Below are positions 57,001-64,000 of a DNA stretch of 64,000 nt, piece after piece. Within the stretch, counting starts at the first letter, position 1. Every line of letters begins with the position of its first letter. The translations under genes and the position numbers were made by a program. Location: positions 11,379,927 through 11,443,926 of the forward strand of contig CM060855.1 in NCBI GenBank assembly GCA_030737835.1. Direction: 5' to 3'. Origin of the DNA: Acorus gramineus. Lineage: Eukaryota > Streptophyta > Magnoliopsida > Acorales > Acoraceae. The notes under the pieces were generated by a model, which ran no database searches, was not told the DNA's origin, and was given only the letters and a program-made list of their open reading frames with translations.

Positions 57001-60000
57001 AGTTCAACTAAGCTCAGATAACTACTTATCCTCATCAATGATTTGGGGTTGGATTTATCATTTTAAAAAGAAAATTAAGAGGAAAATGGTTGCATTATAA
57101 TAAAAATGTTATTTTGTCTCATAATGTATTCCTTAAAAAGGTGTGTGTTCTTGCAGTAGAATTTTGATTTGTGTTACCATTTTTAATGGAATCAAAAGTG
57201 AAGAGCAGAGAGAAATTTTGTTATATCGTGCATGTCTGATGGAGCGATGAATTATTAGTTAGAATATTCACTTTGAAGGAGTGTGTGCTAAGAACATTAC
57301 CTAATTGATCATACGTTCATGTTATCAATACGTGTTTCCAAATTTTGATGAGGCATTACTTTTAGGTGATCCTCCCCATAGTCTACAAGCGGATGAAGAA
57401 TTCTATAGATTAAACAACTAAAAATAGTCTCATAATGACATATAGTAAGAATAGTAGAATACAGTAAGAATAGTAGAATACACACTTGCAAGATTAGTGT
57501 CTAAATATTTACGTTGGTCTGCACTTACATTTCATGGCATTGCTTCATCAATGGTAAGGTTGAGAGCTTTGATGTTCTGTCCTCAACTTCTCATTGTCCA
57601 CCACATGCCAGATATTTTTACAAGAAGACATTTTTTTTTCATGATTAAATTTTTATTTATTCTCAGCAAATCAGGTTATACTTACAGTATTGTGGAGCCC
57701 CATAAAATGTTTTCTTATTTTGCATGTTCTATTGATAGCTTAGGCATTGGACCATCAATTGCATAAAAAAATTGAACTGTAAGAAATAGAATATGTTGCA
57801 ATAAAATCGAATATTCAGCCCACATGGAGTGGCTAATTGGGTTCCACATCACAAAATAATGAGAGAGAATATGGCAGTCTGAACCTGGAAAGTTGGTCAA
57901 GTTTATCACCGTATTACATCAAGTTATGGATCAAATTGAAGTAATAGCAAGTAGCCAAATAGGTTTTTTTAATCGGTGTTTTTTTTCCTGCCGCTCAACG
58001 CTCATAATTTTTTGTTCTCAATCACATTCATTTACAATATTTGGAGTTGCAATCCCTTATTGTCACTGTTCATACTACAATCAGTTGTTATCATGATGAC
58101 AGAGGCTGACTCACTAAAGTTTACTAGTAAAAAAATCCGATTATTAAATCATTGTGAGTACTTTTGGTGAGTGGGTCTATCTAGTAAATGAAGTTATGAA
58201 CCGAGGAAGAGTAGAACATGAGATTGAAATGAGTGAGAAATTAATAATCAAATATATCTGATGCTTTACCTGAATTTCATATCTCTTAGAACCATCTGTT
58301 GATATGTGTATCCAAAATTGCTTGGGTGTGGTAATGCCATGTGGAATGTCATGTCTACATCAACTCTACAGATAATAATGAAATGATTAAGCTTTAGGCT
58401 GCACTGTGAGAAAATAAACAGTAATGAGTTCTGTTTAATTATAATGAAGCAACAGCTTCCTTTTGAATATGGTTTTTAATTATTCAGGAAAACCTGGGCT
58501 TATTTATATTGTTCCTCATAGCTCTAAAGACCTTGATGCTAGCCCAGTTGGAGTCTGTTTCTGCTTGTCGTGGGCTTGACTAGATAGACTGTATGCACAA
58601 GTAGCAGACTGTGGTGAAAAGGAAACAATAAAACACATTCATTGCCTACATTTTGATTAGAATAAAATGAGTATGAAATCCTGGCCTGGTTTATGCATCT
58701 TGAGTTTTACTAATCGTTGCAAATTTAATTTTCATACAAGATCAACCTCAAGGCCACAGCATTTGGCAAATACATTTGTTGTGTGCTTATTCCCCGTGTA
58801 ATTATGTGTTGCTTTTTTGCTAGTATATCATCATGTTCTGATCATGATCAACTTGTAATATATTTTATTTTTATTTTTGAAGATCCTCTTAAGGGGCACA
58901 TGTCTTGAAGATCTAAAGAAGGTTAAGCATGTTATTCAGTATGCAAGCTTTGCAGCATATCATCTATCGCTTGAGACATCATTTCTTGTTGATGAGGGTG
59001 CATCTCTTCCTAATATACAATTGAAAACTCCACATTCTACTTTTGAGAGGCCAGTAATTTTTGACTATGCTCCTTTGATAGTAGCTGGTTCCGAATTCTG
59101 TAATCTTCCTCCAGCAAAGGTAGATGATGGTCAAGAAAATGGTGAACACGATAGGCCTGAAATGACATGTTTTCCATCCCCATGTGCTTTTGATTCACAA
59201 AATTGGAAAGAGGGAGAGACTATCAATTGTAAGCTTGAAGGAAGGGAATCTCCCTCTGGTTACGTTGGTTCTGCTGAGTTAAGTTCCCTATGTCCTATGA
59301 TACATGCACAAGATTCTGTATCACGTGAAACCTTGATTTTTGATGTTGAAAATGCTAAAAATAAAGTCAAAGAGAATATATTGGAAGAGGAGGGCATTCC
59401 AGGATATTATAGGCAGCCTGGGGTGGTTCATGAGGAGGAAAATAAGTCCATATATGACAGGAATGCGATCTCTGGTGAATGTTTCTCAAATGTTGACAAT
59501 CAGCAGAGCATCTTGGTCTCCCTATCAAGCCGTTGTGTACTCAAAGGTATTGTTTGCCAACGCGCTCAGCTGCTCCGTATCAAATTCTATGGCAATTTTG
59601 ATAAGCCACTTGGGAGATATCTCAGAGATGAATTGTTTGATCAGGTACAAATATTGCTTTCTGTTATTAGATAACTTGATTTGTGTGATTTATTAAATTA
59701 CAGACTGATTGTGTGCATATTGACAGACGTGGTGTTGCCATTCTTGCCAAGAACCAGCAGAAGCACATGTAAGATGCTATACACACCGGCATGGTAGTCT
59801 CACCATTAATGTCAGACGCCTTCCCTCTTTGAAGCTTCCTGGGGAACGGAATGGGAGGATATGGATGTGGCATAGGTGCCTCAAGTGCACCTATGAAGAT
59901 GGAGTCCCACCTGCAACACAGAGAGTTGTCATGTCTGATGCTGCATGGGGTCTTTCTTTTGGAAAATTTTTGGAGCTTAGCTTTTCAAACAATGCCACTG

Positions 60001-63000
60001 CCAATCGCATTGCAAGTTGTGGCCATTCTCTCCAGAGGGATTGTCTCCGCTTTTATGGGTACTGTATCAACATTATTTTTCTTGACATCTTGATAAAAAT
60101 CTTCTTATATGTCATCACTAGATAACTCAAATCAAATCATTTTGTGTATGAATTGACAGGTTTGGCAGCATGGTTGCCTTTTTTCGGTATTCTCCTACTG
60201 ACATTCTTTCTGTTCATTTACCCCCTTCTTCTCTGGAATTTAGCAGCCACACACAACAAGAATGGGTTATGAAAGAGTCAGTGGAGGTATGCCTTGACAA
60301 CCACACTAATTAAAGCTTTCTTTACTTTTGAAAATATGCTCATCCAGATTAGTCATATTGAACTCTTCTTTCTCTGTGGAATATTCCATATATGTTTCTC
60401 TTTAGTTATGAAATATTTATTTCTGATTCATGTGACATTTCTCTCTTGTGGAACTTAAAATTTTTCCTTTATGATTATTTTAGGTTCTCTAAAAAATAGT
60501 TACTTCTTTATAATTGAAAATTTCATTATTAACAATTAGATTTTTGTGTCTCTTGTCTTGTATTGAACTTGCTATAAGTGTAACATGCATTATTCATTCA
60601 TTATGTTTCAAATTGTAATTAATGATGATTGGTTTTAAATATTAACAAATTTAATTCTCTCCAGTTGACAATTTGCAATTGATACTGTATGACAGTACAT
60701 TGCTTATTTATCTACTGTGTATAGTTCACAAATTTAATAAACATTTGGGAGAGTATTCTGGGGTCTCTCTTAAAGTGTTGGGGACTCAAAATGGGGCTCT
60801 TCCTATGTTGCAATGGGTTCTTTGCTGTTGGTTAGTTTATTTAGATTTATTCTTGTGTTCTTCTGTTTTTTTTTTCTTTTATGATTCCTTGTTCATTTAT
60901 CCTTATTGTTATCACATTCCTATGAAACTATTGACATCCCACTCTGTACGCTCAACTGAAAGAAAAACACCATTTTTACCTAATCCCACATGGGTTTGGC
61001 ATATTGGCTAGAGCCGTAGGTTTACCCCACAGTGCTCAAGTTCGTATCCTCCCAAGCTTACCCGATGCATAGTATTTGTGGGTTATTGCGTATCCAAGGT
61101 TTTCCCAATATTTAAAAAAAAATGTTGGGGTTCCTCTTCACCAAAAAATAAAAATGTTGTACCTACTATGCCTCCATAGATACATGATTGTATTTAATGG
61201 TGGCAAGAAACCTCTAGCTCTTGGCATGCCAGGTTTGTGCTTACTTGGCTCAACTTGGGTTGCAAAAAAGCGTCCTGGTGGGATCAAGGCCCTATACTAC
61301 ATTTTACCCTATTTTCTCCATAGTAGTATTGTATAAATAATCCCTGTCTACAACTGAAGCTTATTTTTAATATAAGAAGACAAATTGAAACCATGTAATT
61401 GCTGCGTCAGCTTGTTACTTACATCAAACCATGGAGGTCATATTTGTGGGTTTTGTAATATCCAATCCTTGCTTGGATGGTAGGTAATACATATCTACAT
61501 GAGCATTAAAATGTCTATTCATGACTGCTTCGGGTTGTATTATGAATTCATCATGCCACAAAGTCCTCCCTGACGTTAATTCTCCTTTGTGATCTTGTTC
61601 CTTTCATTCCCTCTAAACAATTTCCATAAATTTTTCTAGAATGATCTCTTCTGGTACCATTGGCTCTTTGTTTCACTCTTGACAATAATGACATGGACCA
61701 GAAAGTACAAATTTAAAGGTTTAATTTATAGGTCAGTTTCTATATGAGTTCATGATATTTGAATTATATGTGTTAAATTAGGTTTAGATGTGTATTTTTA
61801 CTTACTTTTATTACTGAATACACCATCTCTCACAATGGAGAACATTGAATTATATATGGGTTTGGGCTGGTGTCCTTTAGCAACTTTTGGTCCATTTTAT
61901 ACAGTTCATGTAAGATAGAGTCGTAAGATAAAAAATGAGAAATGTAATGCAAGTCATAGAAGCATTGAAAGTAAAGTAACAAATAAATCAGCACATCCTT
62001 TTGTTTTCTTTGATTTTTTTTTCTTCTTTTCAGTCTTTTTAATTTAGGAGATACCTTATCTCCTTTGTTTCTTTATGTTTTGGCGTTTCCATCTGTGAGT
62101 TAATAAAATTTCAGAAAAAAATAAAATCGCTCTCAGAAAATAGGTCTAAATAAATTTGGCAGTTCAAAAAAGTTTGAGCAGACCTGAAAAATGAAAATAG
62201 GTCTGGTGGCTCCAGGGACAGTTAGGCTCATACTCTCATAGAGTTTCTATCATTTCATAGCCATGAAAGACAAGCAAAATTAAAGATCAGTGTCCTGTAT
62301 TTGAAGAACTGACTGATGAAATAAAAAGTAGTAGATTACGTAGGAAAAATTACAATAGTAGTTCTCTGAAACGAGGCTTTCAAAAAAAAAATTTTCTTCT
62401 GATTTTCTTTTTGCAATGTTTTCCTTCATCACAGATCTCAGGTAAAATGGAATCCTTGTATGCGGAGGTATTTGATGCACTTCACAGTCTTGAACAGAAA
62501 AATGCTACTTCAGGCTATGAATCTTCAAAGGCTATTGATTTTCACAATAACATCATGGAGCTGAAGGAATTACTGAAGAATGAAAGAAACAAGTATGAGG
62601 TAAATGTCAGCTGCTTTTCTCAATTCCCCTCCTCCCCCCCCCCCCCAACCCCACACACCTTTTTTTAATTCTTCTGTCTATTCACAAGAGTTGTCTGTTT
62701 CTCTGTTTTTAAAGTCAATGCATTTCATCAACATTAGAATTATTGTGATTAATGTTAACAGGACTTGCTACGACCAAATGCACTGGATTATTGGGAGCCT
62801 GCCCAGTTAACAATAGATGTTTTTGAGCTTAATCGTTTGAGGCTTTCCCTTCTCATTGATTCTCACATATGGAATCGTCGGCTTTATCTGGTGGACTCTT
62901 CACTCAAGTCAAAAACTGTGATGTCCAAGCTTGATCTCTTTTTGCCAGAGATTTCAGCTAACACAATGCTTGAAAACTTGGATGGATCCTTTGGCAATGA

Positions 63001-64000
63001 ACCTGGGTATACTTTAGATAAAGCTAGTGAATTTCCTTTGTCATCATGCGGACACCCTAAGATGAAGCAACATGAAGAACTTGATATTTCCATTTTGGAG
63101 AGCAACACAACCGAACGAACCAAGATGGGACTATATACTGAGCCTGTTGAGGGGTATGTGAGTCCAGGTGATTTTCATGCGGTTCCAACCAATCATCACA
63201 AGAGTGAAGGACACATAGATTGTGAAATCCCTGTGGAAAATATGGAGGGATTGTCGTCTCCTGCATCTAACCTTTCTGAGAAAATAGATTCAGCATGGAC
63301 AGGTATGGCTCCTTTGTGGAAGACCGAATTTGTCCATGAGTGTCTGACGAGTGGGCAGGACACTAGTTCTGCTGCACGCCACAGAAAGATTATGTCTCCC
63401 ACCAGAGTTTATTCATTTGATTCTGCTTTAAGGCATCAGGATAGCAATCAGAGACTATTGTCTTCTGCTTCTTTGCATTTGTCTTCAGTCAAATCTTTCC
63501 ATTTCCATCGAGAGTCCGGAACATCATACAGAGATCCGATTTCAAAAATGCAAAGGGCCTATTCTGAAACTTCATCCAAAGAAACCCATAATTTGAATCT
63601 TTTATTTGAATATACTCCGTCGTTCATTTCATCAACATCTCGTATGGCAAGGGAAGGTGTACGACTGCTATTGCCGCAAGGTCATAAGAGTCTGGTTATT
63701 GCTGTTTATGACAATGAACCTTCTAGCGTTATTTGTTATGCCCTTTGTTCTAAGGAGTATGTAGATTTTGTAGCTTGTAAGGTGGACATGCATCAGTGCT
63801 GGAAAGAAAATGAAGGCAATAAAGAAAAATTCTCCAGGAGTCCATCCCCCTTACCAGTTCAACAGCCTAAAGGCCTGCTCGAATTGGATGATATTCAGTA
63901 TGGTGGTTATGGATCTGGGGAAGTTTCATCTTCAAAAGGGGGCCTCTTTTCAGAACCCAAAGAAACTCACTTTAGAGTTGCTTTTGACGATGACTCATCA
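54004..64000 (+). CDS. FAB1C: FAB1C-type phosphatidylinositol-3-phosphate 5-kinase, N-terminal 1450 codons (9 exons)
   Basis: Exons: 54004-54449, 55221-56006, 56098-56251, 56339-56677, 58883-59644, 59727-60058, 60160-60286, 62435-62599 and 62762 to the window edge; all introns are GT..AG and phases join. The start MGVPDRPILDLIKIVRSWI matches, from memory, the Arabidopsis FAB1C opening. Residues 49-94 hold eight Cys (49, 52, 64, 67, 72, 75, 91, 94), a FYVE-like finger lacking the RHHCR motif. Then come LDFENNGPIWFPPPPEDERDD (partly quoted: LDFENNGPIWFPPPP), the TCP-1/GroEL-like region (NVLLVEKSVSSYAQ, ISLVLNVKRPLLERIAKCTG, YFEGCPRRLGCT), and the Cys/His-rich region in exons 5-6 (LLRIKFYGNFDKPLGRYL, WMWHRCLKC, CGHSLQRDCLRFYGFG). 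Exon 9 carries LSEKIDSAWTG and RVYSFDSALR. FAB1 makes PI(3,5)P2 on endosomal/vacuolar membranes. The catalytic kinase domain lies outside, so activity cannot be judged here. Confidence 0.93.
56678..58882 (+). other. FAB1C intron 4 (2.2 kb)
   Basis: Starts GTATTG and ends TTTTTGAAG. The splice joins GCPRRLGCT to ILLRGTCLEDLKKV, which agrees with the family sequence. I see no bordered transposon or nested gene inside. Confidence 0.75.
60287..62434 (+). other. FAB1C intron 7 (2.1 kb) with SINE-like insert
   Basis: Starts GTATGC and ends CATCACAG, joining ..QEWVMKESVE to ISGKMESLYAEVFD. It holds the SINE-like piece at 60991-61122; the remainder is unrecognised AT-rich sequence. Confidence 0.8.
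60991..61122 (+). mobile_element. tRNA-derived SINE, family 2
   Basis: TTTGGCATATTGGCTAGAGC gives an A-box-like TGGCATATTGG, followed about 40 bases later by a B-box-like AAGTTCGTATCC (61038-61049). CCAAGCTTACCCGATGCATA and an A-rich tail (61114-61122) follow. It differs from the family-1 SINEs. Single copy in the window; no target duplication identified. Confidence 0.5.

Overview
This is plant nuclear DNA. It has GT..AG introns, long AT-rich intergenic stretches full of small DNA-transposon derivatives, and genes of plant-specific families. The coding exons at 18.9-19.5 kb, 37.8-38.0 kb and 54.0-54.4 kb are much richer in G+C than their surroundings. That fits a monocot better than a typical eudicot, but this is an inference and the species is not identifiable by eye.

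Four genes can be supported. (1) 104-5810, plus strand: the last seven exons of an AGC-type protein kinase of the IRE/IREH1 family (INCOMPLETE ROOT HAIR ELONGATION); the 5' part lies outside the window. (2) 18890-19529, minus strand: a complete two-exon HMGA-type chromatin protein with an H1/H5 globular domain and four AT-hooks. (3) 37813-38034, plus strand: a small secreted-peptide precursor of the IDA-like type (candidate). (4) 54004-64000, plus strand: the first nine exons (1450 codons) of a FAB1C-type phosphatidylinositol-3-phosphate 5-kinase; its lipid-kinase domain lies beyond the right edge. These genes do not form a pathway or an operon and are separated by transposon-rich DNA.

Most of the rest is an archive of short non-autonomous elements, several with borders readable to the base. 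Mutator-like or foldback elements with 9-bp target duplications lie at 7482-8479, 11930-12784, 33147-34370, 39090-40018 and 44976-45472. A probable gene-fragment carrier of similar design is at 40393-41023. PIF/Harbinger (Tourist-like) elements with TTA/TAA duplications lie at 8600-8792, 10760-11596, 20242-22037, 46251-46905, 47957-48410 and 52603-53281. A hAT-like element with an 8-bp duplication is at 49242-49747. There are two tRNA-derived SINE families, a LINE remnant, and a compact LTR fossil with a 5-bp duplication inside an intron of the kinase gene.

The most striking structures are: two independent Tourist insertions at the same internal TTA of a related Tourist element; a near-complete 1.2-kb palindrome with an exact 9-bp duplication; a GC-rich captured block between about 80-bp inverted repeats; a 251-bp insert flanked by an exact 24-bp direct repeat; and a perfect 74-bp tandem duplication just upstream of the HMGA gene. 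I found no prokaryotic, phage, CRISPR, rRNA or true tRNA features.
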